Assembly (NCBI GenBank): GCA_910585485.1
Contig: CAJUEZ010000020.1
Location: 1 to 33,620, forward strand
Source of the DNA: an uncultured Clostridia bacterium
Lineage (GTDB): Bacteria; Bacillota; Clostridia; UBA1381
Reading direction: 5' to 3'
DNA length: 33,620 nucleotides
A program made the position numbers and the translations under genes. The notes beneath the pieces were generated by a model. The model did not search any database. It saw only the letters and a program-made list of their open reading frames with translations, and was not told where the DNA came from. This document shows, piece by piece, positions 24,333-31,741 of this stretch. Numbering within the stretch: position 1 is the first letter of the stretch; every line of letters begins with the position of its first letter.

Positions 24333-25877
24333 ATGAAAGCGTGTTTCGCCTTAGAAATGAAAGAGATTGACAAAGCCGCGGAGGAAATAGGCTCAGTACC
24401 GAGTATTGTTCTTATGGAGAATGCGGCTATAGCTTGCTTAAATGAGTTAAAAAAAGATTTTGCAGACTTGAAGAATATGAGAATAGCTGTTTTCTGCGGT
24501 AAAGGGAATAACGGAGGAGACGGCTTCGCTTTGACGCGCCATTTATATAATATGGGCGCTAATGTGGAAGTGTTTCTTGTTTGCGGTAATGAGTTTAAGG
24601 GTGACGCAAAGATAAATTTTGACATAATCAAAAAAATGAATATCGACATTGATGTAATTTCTGACACGGACAGTCTCAAATATATAGTGCGCTCTTATAA
24701 TATAATTATCGATGCGATTTACGGTACAGGCATACACGGAACAGTCAGCGGAATAAGCTATGACGTTATAAATGAGATAAATGAAAATTCAAAATACACG
24801 TTTTCGATTGATGTGCCGAGCGGTATTGACTCTGACAGCGGAGCGATATGCGGAATATGCGTGAAAGCGGATAAGACAGTTACATTCGCCGCATACAAGA
24901 TAGGAATGCTGATGTTTCCTGCCGCAGACTTTGTAGGTAAGGTAACTGTGGCGGACATATCAATTCCCGATTACATAATTAATGAACGGGGAATAGGTGT
25001 GAATGTTATTGACGATGAATTTGTACGCGATAATTTTCCGAAACGAGAGAATCATTCTCAAAAGGGCGATTATGGCAAAGTTCTTGTAATTGCCGGCTCG
25101 ACGGGTATGACGGGAGCGGCATATTTATCGTCTCAATCAGCGGTTCTGTCGGGAAGCGGACTTGTAACTCTCGCAATTCCATCGCTTCTGAATAATGCTA
25201 TGGAGGCGAAGACCACGGAGGTTATGACAGTGCCGATGCCTGATATAAACGGACATATCTCACAGCGCGCGATAGAGCAGATACTCGATAGAGTGGACAG
25301 AGCAGACGCTGTGCTTATAGGACCGGGGATGGGAATAAGTGACGACGCTATGATGATTTTGGAGAGCATTTTGGATTATTCAAAAGTTCCCGTCATAATT
25401 GACGCAGACGGAATAAATGCCGCGTCGAAAAATATGGACATTTTAAGCGATTGTACATGTCCTGTGATATTTACTCCGCACGCGGTGGAAATGTCGCGTC
25501 TTACAGGACTTGAAAAAGATTATATTGAGGATAACAGACTTGTTGTAAGCAAGGAATTTGCTGAGGAATATGGAGTGTGCGTTATATTAAAAGGACATCA
25601 CACAGTAGTCACAGCTTCGGACGGAGAACAATATATTAATATTACAGGCAATTCAGGTCTCGCCACCGGCGGAAGCGGAGATGTGCTTGCGGGAATAACC
25701 GCCTCATTTGCCGCCCGTGGTATAAAAGAAAGTGTCGCTGCCGCTATGGCTGTGTATATACATGGTATGGCGGGTGACATCGCGAAGGATAAGTATGGCA
25801 TTGAATCTGTGACCGCGTCAGGAGTTATGGAATGTATTCCCTGCGCGTTAAGGCAGATATTACAGGTGGAAAAATAA
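24333..25877 (+). CDS. nnr: Bifunctional NAD(P)HX epimerase / ADP-dependent NAD(P)HX dehydratase
   Basis: A 514-residue fusion that repairs hydrated NAD(P)H. The N-terminal YjeF_N epimerase domain (about 1-210) shows MENAA, CGKGNNGGDGFALTRHL, DAIYGTGIHG and DVPSGIDSDSG. The C-terminal carbohydrate-kinase-like dehydratase domain (about 225-510) shows GDYGKVLVIAGS, LIGPGMG, IIDADGIN, TPHAVEMSRL, ILKGHHTVV and the catalytic GNSGLATGGSGDVLAG. The ATG at 24333 is about 15 bases from GAAAGGAG, longer than usual. An in-frame TTG at 24309 precedes that site and is unlikely. alr follows after 33 bp, a common order in Firmicutes. Confidence 0.95.
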   Translation: MKACFALEMKEIDKAAEEIGSVPSIVLMENAAIACLNELKKDFADLKNMRIAVFCGKGNNGGDGFALTRHLYNMGANVEVFLVCGNEFKGDAKINFDIIKKMNIDIDVISDTDSLKYIVRSYNIIIDAIYGTGIHGTVSGISYDVINEINENSKYTFSIDVPSGIDSDSGAICGICVKADKTVTFAAYKIGMLMFPAADFVGKVTVADISIPDYIINERGIGVNVIDDEFVRDNFPKRENHSQKGDYGKVLVIAGSTGMTGAAYLSSQSAVLSGSGLVTLAIPSLLNNAMEAKTTEVMTVPMPDINGHISQRAIEQILDRVDRADAVLIGPGMGISDDAMMILESILDYSKVPVIIDADGINAASKNMDILSDCTCPVIFTPHAVEMSRLTGLEKDYIEDNRLVVSKEFAEEYGVCVILKGHHTVVTASDGEQYINITGNSGLATGGSGDVLAGITASFAARGIKESVAAAMAVYIHGMAGDIAKDKYGIESVTASGVMECIPCALRQILQVEK

Positions 25878-25886
25878 AAGAAAGTA

Positions 25887-25895
25887 TGCTATAAT
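25887..25895 (+). promoter_or_regulatory. Possible extended -10 promoter before alr
   Basis: TGCTATAAT carries a perfect TATAAT with the upstream TG of extended -10 promoters, just ahead of the alr ribosome-binding site. No good -35 box is seen. It could give alr-antitoxin-mazF extra transcription, with a very short leader. Confidence 0.4.
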
Positions 25896-25910
25896 AAAGG
25901 AGAAGAAAAA

Positions 25911-27068
25911 ATGGATAAGAGAACGTGGGCGGAAGTCGATCTTGACGCGATTGCTCATAATATAAAAGAAATAAGAAAAATAACAAATCCCAACTCAAAA
26001 ATAATGGCGGTTGTCAAAGCTGACGCTTATGGACACGGATTCCTTGAGGTGACAAAAACTCTTTTGGAAAACGGAGCTGACAGATTGGCTGTCGCGGTGT
26101 TGCAGGAGGGAAAGCAGCTTAGAAGCCGCGGTGTTACAGTACCTATTCTGATACTTGGCGCAAGCGGCGAGGAAAGCGTTGAGGATTTGATTAATTTTGA
26201 TATAACGCCAAGCGTTTTTACGTATGAGTTTGCTAAGGAACTTTCATATGCCGCGGAAAGAAAAGAGAAGGTAACAAAAATCCATATAAAAATAGATACC
26301 GGAATGAGCCGTATAGGTTTTCTTGCAGGTGATAATAATGAGGAAATTGTTGACGAGATTTTGAAAATATCGCGTCTTCCCTATATAGAAATCGAGGGTA
26401 TATTTTCTCATTTTGCCACTTCTGATGAGGCTGACAAATCGTACACGCTTTTACAGTATGAAAGATTTATGGATGTGTGCGATAAGCTGGAGGACAAAGG
26501 ACTTCATATTCCAATAAAGCATATCTGCAACAGTGCGGGAATCATGATGTATCCTGAAATGCACCTTGACATGGTGCGCCCCGGTGTTATTCTTTACGGG
26601 ATGTATCCTTCGGACGAAGTGGATAAATCTCGTCTTAATCTGATTCCGGCTATGACTCTTAAATCAACCGTAACCCATGTCAAAGAAGTTGAAGAGGGCA
26701 GAGGGGTAAGTTATGGTAAGGAATTTATAACGAGTAAAAAAATGAAAATCGCAACTGTTCCGATTGGTTATGCCGACGGATATTTGAGAAAGCTTGCGCA
26801 TGAAGGAAAAATGATTGTTAATGGTGAAAAAGTCGCAATTATCGGAAGAATTTGTATGGATCAATGTATGATTGACGTTACAAATGTTCATACTATTGAT
26901 AAAGGTGACGAAGTAACCATTTTCGGACGCGAGGGAGTCACGATTGATGATTTGGCAGCGTGGCTTGAAACAATAAATTACGAGGTATCATGCGTAATAG
27001 GCAAGCGTATCCCGAGGATTTACACAAAAAACGGAAAGGCGGTGAAGGTATTAAATTACCTCATGTAG
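25911..27068 (+). CDS. alr: Alanine racemase
   Basis: Alr interconverts L- and D-alanine with PLP for peptidoglycan synthesis. The 385-residue protein shows the PLP-lysine Lys36 in AVVKADAYGHG, the second catalytic residue Tyr268 in GVSYGKEF, IDTGMSRIGF, HICNSAGI and RPGVILYG. The C-terminal beta domain contains IGRICMDQCMIDVT. AAAGGAGAAG precedes the ATG. The gene ends at TAG 27066-27068, and the antitoxin frame continues in the same phase after it. The order alr-antitoxin-mazF matches that of Bacillus (alr-ndoAI-ndoA). Confidence 0.97.
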   Translation: MDKRTWAEVDLDAIAHNIKEIRKITNPNSKIMAVVKADAYGHGFLEVTKTLLENGADRLAVAVLQEGKQLRSRGVTVPILILGASGEESVEDLINFDITPSVFTYEFAKELSYAAERKEKVTKIHIKIDTGMSRIGFLAGDNNEEIVDEILKISRLPYIEIEGIFSHFATSDEADKSYTLLQYERFMDVCDKLEDKGLHIPIKHICNSAGIMMYPEMHLDMVRPGVILYGMYPSDEVDKSRLNLIPAMTLKSTVTHVKEVEEGRGVSYGKEFITSKKMKIATVPIGYADGYLRKLAHEGKMIVNGEKVAIIGRICMDQCMIDVTNVHTIDKGDEVTIFGREGVTIDDLAAWLETINYEVSCVIGKRIPRIYTKNGKAVKVLNYLM

Positions 27069-27122
27069 TCTGAAAATACTGCGCTCGGCGCGCGTGTGAA
27101 AGGTAAAGGGGGCCTGACTGCT

Positions 27123-27284
27123 TTGTCACAAATCAAAAAAAACAGCAGAAACAAGATTATAGAACAGCTTGAAAAAGGTTATAAAGAGATGGCGGATATA
27201 AATCTTGAGATAGCGCAAATGTGTTTAGAGGCGGATAACGAAAGTCTTTCGCTGTGTGAGGAAAAACTGACGGAGTGTGAATAA
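27123..27284 (+). CDS. Short MazE/EndoAI-like antitoxin lacking a DNA-binding domain
   Basis: A 53-residue protein starting at TTG 27123, chosen because AAAGGGGG (27105-27112) lies 10 bases upstream; GTG 27096 (62 residues) lacks such a site. The part LEKGYKEMADINLEIAQ resembles the C-terminal, toxin-binding part of Bacillus EndoAI (there RRGYMEMAKINLNIS, from memory). The ribbon-helix-helix DNA-binding domain that normally comes first is absent, and there is no room for it: alr ends in the same phase at 27068. The gene stops 2 bp before mazF. It should neutralise MazF but cannot be expected to repress its own promoter. The assignment rests on position and this short similarity. Confidence 0.7.
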   Translation: MSQIKKNSRNKIIEQLEKGYKEMADINLEIAQMCLEADNESLSLCEEKLTECE

Positions 27285-27286
27285 AT

Positions 27287-27637
27287 GTGATTGTGAAAAG
27301 AGGAGATATTTATTACGCCGATTTAAGTCCGGTTGTTGGCAGCGAGCAGGGAGGAATAAGGCCTGTGCTTGTTATCCAAAATGATGTTGGCAATAAGTAC
27401 AGTCCTACTGTTATTGCGGCGGCGATAACAAGTCAGATAAACAAAGCTAAAATGCCCACGCATATCGAGCTTGCCGCGAAGGAATACGGGCTTAATAAGG
27501 ATTCTGTGATATTATTAGAACAAATCAGAACTATAGATAAAAGAAGATTACGAGAGAAAATAGGACGCATAGACGAGAAAATTATGGACAGCGTAAATAA
27601 CGCGTTATCCATAAGTTTCGGTCTGGTAGCGGTATGA
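27287..27637 (+). CDS. mazF: MazF/EndoA-type mRNA interferase toxin
   Basis: A 116-residue sequence-specific endoribonuclease of the PemK/MazF family. It begins MIVKRGDIYYADLSPVVGSEQGGIRPVLVIQND, which is nearly the family signature, and has ITSQINKAKMPTHIEL, then LLEQIRTIDKRRLREKIG. It is closest in look to B. subtilis EndoA, which cuts at U^ACAU. The start is GTG 27287, because an ATG at 27285 is followed at once by TGA. GGAG at about 27272 is the ribosome-binding site, inside the antitoxin gene. The short spacing implies coupling to antitoxin translation. Confidence 0.93.
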   Translation: MIVKRGDIYYADLSPVVGSEQGGIRPVLVIQNDVGNKYSPTVIAAAITSQINKAKMPTHIELAAKEYGLNKDSVILLEQIRTIDKRRLREKIGRIDEKIMDSVNNALSISFGLVAV

Positions 27638-27643
27638 TATATC

Positions 27644-27705
27644 TATGTAGTTTTAGCTACATATAAAAAAGAGCCGACGCATTTTACAGCGTTGGCTCTT
27701 TTTGT
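27644..27705. terminator. Tandem hairpins ending the alr-mazF and rmuC transcripts
   Basis: A first stem TATGTAG/CTACATA (27644-27650/27657-27663) is followed by a stronger stem of 13 bp, AAAGAGCCGACGC (27668-27680) with GCGTTGGCTCTTT (27689-27701), having one G-U pair. T residues follow on the plus strand and A residues precede it, so it works in both directions between convergent genes. Confidence 0.88.
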
Positions 27706-27768
27706 GTGTGCGGTAAATAAATCCGTCGTCTGATTGCGGTGGAAGACACACCGCGCGCGTAAAGTGAT

Positions 27769-28824
27769 TTAAATTTCATCGTCAAAATCGGAACTTTCAA
27801 CTTTTTCAACTTCACGCAGTTTTCTCTCCATTGCGCGCATTCTTACTCCTATGAGTTTATCCAGTTCACTGCCGGTCTGCTCAATGCGTTTTTGCGCCGA
27901 TTGAAGGACAGCGTAGAATTTTTCAAATTCTGATTTTACTTCGCCAAGCACTCGCCACACTTCGCTTGAACGTTTTTCCAAAGCGAGCGTTTTAAAACCC
28001 ATTTGAAGGGAATTGAGCATTGCCGCCATAGTGCTTGGACCGGCTATATTTATCTTGTACTCACGCTGTAAAATTTCAACAAGACCACGGCTGACCGCTT
28101 CGGCATACAGTCCTTCAATGGGAAGGAACATGATAGCAAAGTCGGTAGTATACGGAGGCTCGACATATTTTGTATGAATGTCCTTGGCGAACTGTTTTAT
28201 TCGCTGAACGAGAACTTTGGCGGCAGCTTCCGATTCGGCGCTGTTGCCGCCTTCATACGCGTCCTGTAAGTTGGAATAAGCGTCAAGAGGGAATTTTGAA
28301 TCAATGGGCAGATAGATAAATCCCTCGTCGTCGTTCGGAAGCTTGACCGCAAATTCTACAACGGCGCTGCTGGAGGGAATAGTGGCTACATTTGTATCAT
28401 ACTGTTCAGGAGCGAGTATTTCCTCAAGTATGGCTCCAAGTTGGATTTCTCCGAGAATACCGCGCGTTTTCACGTTGGATAAGACCTTTTTTAAATCATT
28501 TACTCCCGATGAAAGCGATGATATATCCGCAAATCCTTTATACATGTCAGAAAGATGCCTTTCCATGCTCATTCTCATACTTTTAATTTCAGCGTCCATC
28601 TGTGAAAAACGGGCGGTTTGCAAAGAGCCGATGTTTTTTTGGTTTTCGGAAACAATGTCTGAAAACAATTTTACGGACTGACGGGTGGATTCGTTAATGC
28701 TATGCTCAATATTCGCAGTTTCGGCGCTGTCCGAGTTTTGGCGAATAAAAGAGTTGAGTGTGATAATAGCGCATACGACGCAAATTATAAGAATAATAAG
28801 CAGAATAATGATAATATAATTCAT
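27769..28824 (-). CDS. rmuC: DNA recombination protein RmuC
   Basis: A 351-residue RmuC-family protein. It has an N-terminal membrane anchor (about residues 3-27, very isoleucine-rich), a helical coiled-coil stretch (about 30-110) and the nuclease-like RmuC domain: GILGEIQLGAILEEIL, YLPIDSKFPLDAY, FAIMFLPIEGLYAEAV, NIAGPSTMAAMLNSLQMGF. RmuC limits recombination at short inverted repeats and has been linked to defence against foreign DNA; the mechanism is not settled. ATG 28824 is chosen because the GAGGGAG site lies directly before it; the in-frame ATG 28839 overlaps that site. The gene is divergent from the GGDEF gene. Confidence 0.93.
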   Translation of the reverse strand: MNYIIIILLIILIICVVCAIITLNSFIRQNSDSAETANIEHSINESTRQSVKLFSDIVSENQKNIGSLQTARFSQMDAEIKSMRMSMERHLSDMYKGFADISSLSSGVNDLKKVLSNVKTRGILGEIQLGAILEEILAPEQYDTNVATIPSSSAVVEFAVKLPNDDEGFIYLPIDSKFPLDAYSNLQDAYEGGNSAESEAAAKVLVQRIKQFAKDIHTKYVEPPYTTDFAIMFLPIEGLYAEAVSRGLVEILQREYKINIAGPSTMAAMLNSLQMGFKTLALEKRSSEVWRVLGEVKSEFEKFYAVLQSAQKRIEQTGSELDKLIGVRMRAMERKLREVEKVESSDFDDEI

Positions 28825-28857
28825 AATACTCCCTCTCAATTAGTTATTTTAGAAATA

Positions 28858-28886
28858 ATTATACATCAGAATTAGTAAAAAATCAA
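28858..28886 (-). promoter_or_regulatory. Promoter of rmuC
   Basis: On the minus strand TTGATT (28881-28886) and a perfect TATAAT (28858-28863) have a 17-bp spacer, 34 bases before the start codon. Confidence 0.72.
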
Positions 28887-28915
28887 CAAAAAATAGATTG
28901 TTTTAATATATAATC

Positions 28916-28944
28916 TTGCCAAAACACATAAAATGGTATATAAT
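28916..28944 (+). promoter_or_regulatory. Promoter of the GGDEF gene
   Basis: TTGCCA (28916-28921) and TATAAT (28939-28944) have a 17-bp spacer, about 38 bases before the start codon. Confidence 0.72.
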
Positions 28945-28981
28945 AAAAATGTAAATAATGAATAAAAGGAGACGAAGCATT

Positions 28982-30142
28982 ATGGAAAAGTTAAAAAAGC
29001 ATTTCAAAAAAAAGCTTGAAAAAGTAAATGTTCAGGTTGCGCTGCTTACATGTGCGCTTGTTATTTTCTCCAGTCTCATTATATATTTTGTAACTAACGG
29101 AATAATGGTCTCGCTTTTGGCGAACGCGTATAATCAAAGGGCGAATCTTACCTTTCAGAATATAGAGTCTCATATTGACAAAAAGCTTTATGATGAGGAA
29201 CTGACTGAAAGCGGATATGGAGCAGTAATGGATTATCTGAATGTAAGAAAGGAAGACATGGCTGTTTCTGATATTTTCATAATAAAAAAATCAGGAGATT
29301 CGTTTAAATACATATTAGATACAAATTCAGGCATGGAAATCAGCAAATTGAATGATAAAAAGATAAACAAAAAGATGAAGAGCGAGGTTGAGGATTTATA
29401 TCTTTTACATTATGTTGATTCAGGCTTTTTCACAACTATGGAGGAAGGATACAGATATGTAAACTTTTTCCCTGCGACAAATGATAACGGCGGAGTAAAG
29501 GGGGCTATCGGTATAGCCATTGACGCTCAGAATGTCTATCTTATAAAAATTATGATGCGTATACTGGTGGCGATTATAATACTTATCTGCTGTATCATAT
29601 CTGTTCGTTTTTCAAAGATTATATTTAAGAAAATTTCTAACCCGCTGTATCAGGACGCTTCTAATACAGATTCTCTGACAGGACTGAAAAATAAAAATTC
29701 ATTTTCAGTTGACTTGCATAATATTGAGGCGGGGAATACTGAGAGATACGCGATTTCGACTATTGACCTTAACGGATTGAAGCATATAAATGACACGAGA
29801 GGACATCAGGCGGGCGATTTATATATCCAAAGGGCAGGAACAGTCATTAAAAATGCTATGAAGGATACCGCGCATATAGGTTATCGTATGGGCGGTGACG
29901 AATTTGCCGTAGTAATGAAAGATGTTGAAATTGAGGATATAAAAGCGTTTGTGGAAAGACTTAATAAAGAAACCGAGGATATAAATAAAAACAGTGGTCT
30001 TACGGTTTCTATGTCTGTCGGATACGCGAAGTTTGATAAGGATAAGGACAGAAACTTTTCAATGACAATGGAACGCAGCGACGCGATGATGTATGAGAAT
30101 AAGAGGCTTTATTACAAGGAGAAAAATCAGACTCCAAGATGA
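28982..30142 (+). CDS. Membrane-bound diguanylate cyclase (GGDEF) with an extracytoplasmic sensor region
   Basis: The 386-residue protein has a basic N-terminus, a first membrane helix (about 18-40), an external region of about 150 residues with no recognised fold but CACHE-like in size and position, a second membrane helix (about 191-214) and a GGDEF domain from about 230. The active-site GGDEF is intact at 304-308 (RMGGDEFAVVM), and DSLTGLKNK opens the domain, so c-di-GMP synthesis is expected. The position of the inhibitory I-site (RxxD, five residues before GGDEF) reads DTAH, so product inhibition through that site is probably missing. ATG 28982 follows AAAGGAG; an upstream ATG 28958 precedes it. 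The gene stands alone with its own terminator. Confidence 0.9.
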   Translation: MEKLKKHFKKKLEKVNVQVALLTCALVIFSSLIIYFVTNGIMVSLLANAYNQRANLTFQNIESHIDKKLYDEELTESGYGAVMDYLNVRKEDMAVSDIFIIKKSGDSFKYILDTNSGMEISKLNDKKINKKMKSEVEDLYLLHYVDSGFFTTMEEGYRYVNFFPATNDNGGVKGAIGIAIDAQNVYLIKIMMRILVAIIILICCIISVRFSKIIFKKISNPLYQDASNTDSLTGLKNKNSFSVDLHNIEAGNTERYAISTIDLNGLKHINDTRGHQAGDLYIQRAGTVIKNAMKDTAHIGYRMGGDEFAVVMKDVEIEDIKAFVERLNKETEDINKNSGLTVSMSVGYAKFDKDKDRNFSMTMERSDAMMYENKRLYYKEKNQTPR

Positions 30143-30202
30143 TTTTATTATGAGTAGCGGCATTGTGTAAGATTTAAGTATCTTGTGATAGTGAATAGAT
30201 TA

Positions 30203-30238
30203 AAAATACAAGTTTCGTATAGGGACTTGTATTTTTTT
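30203..30238 (+). terminator. Intrinsic terminator after the GGDEF gene
   Basis: An 11-bp perfect stem, AAAATACAAGT (30203-30213) with ACTTGTATTTT (30225-30235), encloses an 11-base loop and is followed by more T residues. Confidence 0.87.
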
Positions 30239-30770
30239 GTGCTAAATTAGCGGTCATTGTGCTGATGAAATGATTATTTAACTTGCGCATAATTATACGC
30301 TCTTTATGTTATAATTAGCAAATGTCCGCAAGCTGCCGCCAAATTAATAAAGCATTGGTTGCTGTTTCGGCTATGGCGATAAAGTCAGCGTACCGCGTTA
30401 GAAAAGAATGCGAGTTGTTTATATAATATTGCAATTATGCGAGTTTTTTGCGTTGAAAAAAGATAATTATGCTATGCACTTGCTATATCTTGCCGCTTAC
30501 TGTATAATAAAATATGGAAATCACGATTTTACCGAAAACATAGACGGCGAATCCTGTTACAGTGAATGGCGAAAATGCTCAATACTAAGACAGCTATACA
30601 AACGACCAAGATTGGGGCTTGTATTATATGTTAAAATATATACTTGTTGAATTGCGTGTGGCTGCTATAAAATAAACCATAAAGTAAAATTTCTGTTTAT
30701 CTTTCAAACCCTCTGAAAGCCCCATATTTTCAAGACATTTCGCTTGTCTAACGCTCAACCCTTATGTATC
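30239..30770. other. Non-conserved stretch with decayed coding, left flank of a mobile-element scar
   Basis: I recognise no intact gene in these 530 bases. A frame 30408-30650 (GTG or ATG-like start, 80 residues) has no family match that I know and no good ribosome-binding site. In the next frame, 30575-30675, the stretch YTNDQDWGLYYMLKYILVEL reads like a real protein end but lies directly after an in-frame TAA. A 33-codon frame starting ATG 30323 ends at 30424. Base composition is more AT-rich than in the neighbouring genes. Taken together this looks like gene debris. Confidence 0.4.
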
Positions 30771-30808
30771 TGCCCTTGTTTTTGCCCTTACGAGCCGAAA
30801 CAAGGGCA
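30771..30808. repeat. Perfect inverted repeat at the end of the integrase remnant
   Basis: TGCCCTTGTTT (30771-30781) and AAACAAGGGCA (30798-30808) are exact reverse complements 16 bases apart. TTTTT follows on the plus strand after two A residues. It lies 5 bases from the stop codon of the minus-strand integrase remnant. It may be a terminator facing right, or part of an old element end. Confidence 0.6.
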
Positions 30809-30813
30809 AATTT

Positions 30814-31180
30814 TTATTCACCGCCGACTACTTTATCAAGCAGCCTTGCGGAAGTACGCTTCGCTTCCCTTGTAGCGTGAGCGTAAATGTTCATAGTGGT
30901 ACTTACATTAGCGTGTCCGAGAAGCTCCTGCATATCTTTAGACGCGGCTCCGTTGGATAGCAGATTGCTCGTGAATGTGTGCCTAAGCAAATGAAAATGG
31001 AAGTTTTCCAAGCCTTTTACCTTTTGTTGTGCCGTTCTGCACATTTGACCGACTGCGCCTGTTGATTCAAATACACCGTTTGTGTGAGTACATACAAAGT
31101 AGATTTCTTTGTAATCCTCCGACTTTTCCTCAGCCATTGGCACAGCATAAATCTCATAATATGTACGGTCTTTTTCTTTT
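30814..31180 (-). pseudogene. C-terminal remnant of a tyrosine recombinase (phage/ICE integrase)
   Basis: The C-terminal catalytic part of a tyrosine integrase survives: FHLLRHTFTSNLL with the second arginine, ELLGHANVSTTMNIYAHAT with the histidine and the nucleophile tyrosine, and the basic tail EAKRTSARLLDKV. The first catalytic arginine, the core-binding and arm-binding domains are missing, so it cannot be active. The open frame continues to 31257, but beyond about 31180 it is the antisense of a serine recombinase fragment, so those residues are not integrase. The likely breakpoint is between 31130 and 31181. Such integrases belong to conjugative elements or phages that enter tRNA 3' ends, and tRNA-Leu lies 300 bp away. 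Confidence 0.85.
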
Positions 31181-31431
31181 ACGCTTATAACATATGTCAG
31201 GAAATACACAAGAGCGAGAAAGCTGACACCGAGAATGTTAAACGAACCGATTGACAAGATAGAAGTATATCAAGCCGAAAAAATAGACGGTAAACCGTTC
31301 AAAGGCTTACCATTCATTATAACTGCATAGGAGCGATTGAAATACCTGATTTAAGTAAATTGCCTGAAAATAATGTATCAGTACATACACGGCAAGGGGT
31401 AGATGTTCAGTATGCCGCGCTTGCCGTTTGA
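31181..31431 (+). pseudogene. C-terminal remnant of a large serine recombinase (DUF4368 region), frameshifted
   Basis: The plus strand reads TYVRKYTRARKLTPRMLNEP then IDKIEVYQAEKIDGKPF in one frame (31190-31305). After a frame change near 31300-31311 it continues as IHYNCIGAIEIPDLSKL and VSVHTRQGVDVQYAALAV to TGA 31429-31431. This is the C-terminal DUF4368-type end of the large serine recombinases carried by Clostridia conjugative transposons (TndX/Tn1549-like). The catalytic N-terminus and zinc region are absent, cut off near 31181 where the tyrosine integrase remnant begins on the other strand. Truncation and frameshift make it a pseudogene. Confidence 0.8.
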
Positions 31432-31435
31432 ACAC

Positions 31436-31476
31436 AAAAAAAGAATGTCCTTATTGGTTCAAGTCCAATAAGGACA
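31436..31476 (-). terminator. Terminator of the tRNA-Leu transcript
   Basis: A perfect 12-bp stem, TGTCCTTATTGG (31446-31457) with CCAATAAGGACA (31465-31476), encloses a 7-base loop. On the minus strand it is followed, after TTC, by seven T residues (31436-31442). The tip on the plus strand reads GGTTCAAGTCC, which is identical to the T-arm of the adjacent tRNA read on the minus strand. Confidence 0.9.
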
Positions 31477-31483
31477 CTCGGTA

Positions 31484-31568
31484 TGGTGCGGATAACAGGA
31501 CTTGAACCTGCACCTCGTGAAAGACATGAACCTGAATCATGCGCGTCTGCCAATTCCGCCATATCCGC
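31484..31568 (-). tRNA. tRNA-Leu, anticodon CAG
   Basis: On the minus strand the acceptor stem is GCGGATA (31568-31562) with TATCCGC, followed by ACCA, so CCA is encoded. The D-arm is GCGGAATTGGCAGACGC, the anticodon stem-loop CATGA-TTCAGGT-TCATG with anticodon CAG, then a class II variable arm and the T-arm GCAGG-TTCAAGT-CCTGT. The AATTGGCAGACGC D-loop and long variable arm identify leucine. It reads CUG codons. It has its own promoter and terminator. Confidence 0.96.
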
Positions 31569-31579
31569 TCGACTGAAAT

Positions 31580-31608
31580 ATTATAACAAAAAATAAAGGA
31601 AAAATCAA
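31580..31608 (-). promoter_or_regulatory. Promoter of tRNA-Leu
   Basis: On the minus strand TTGATT (31603-31608) and a perfect TATAAT (31580-31585) have a 17-bp spacer; the mature tRNA begins 11 bases beyond. Confidence 0.75.
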
Positions 31609-31669
31609 TACCCAAAGCGGAACTTTTTTAATATTTTTTAATATTGGCAAAATTTATAGCGAGAAGTAC

Positions 31670-31698
31670 TTGATTTTTTTCGGGAAATATATTAGAAT
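31670..31698 (+). promoter_or_regulatory. Promoter of efp
   Basis: TTGATT (31670-31675) and TAGAAT (31693-31698) are 17 bp apart, 43 bases before the efp start codon. Confidence 0.7.
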
Positions 31699-31741
31699 AT
31701 AGGTATCATGTGAATCACGAAAGATTTAGGAGGATTAATTT

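Noticed and set aside
30224..30231. GGACTTG as the left attachment-site copy of the tRNA-Leu 3' end.
   Set aside because: Only 7 bases match, and they belong to the terminator of the GGDEF gene; too short for an att core.
30408..30650. 80-residue plus-strand frame as a gene.
   Set aside because: No ribosome-binding site, no recognised family, and it lies in a stretch where other frames look equally coding-like.
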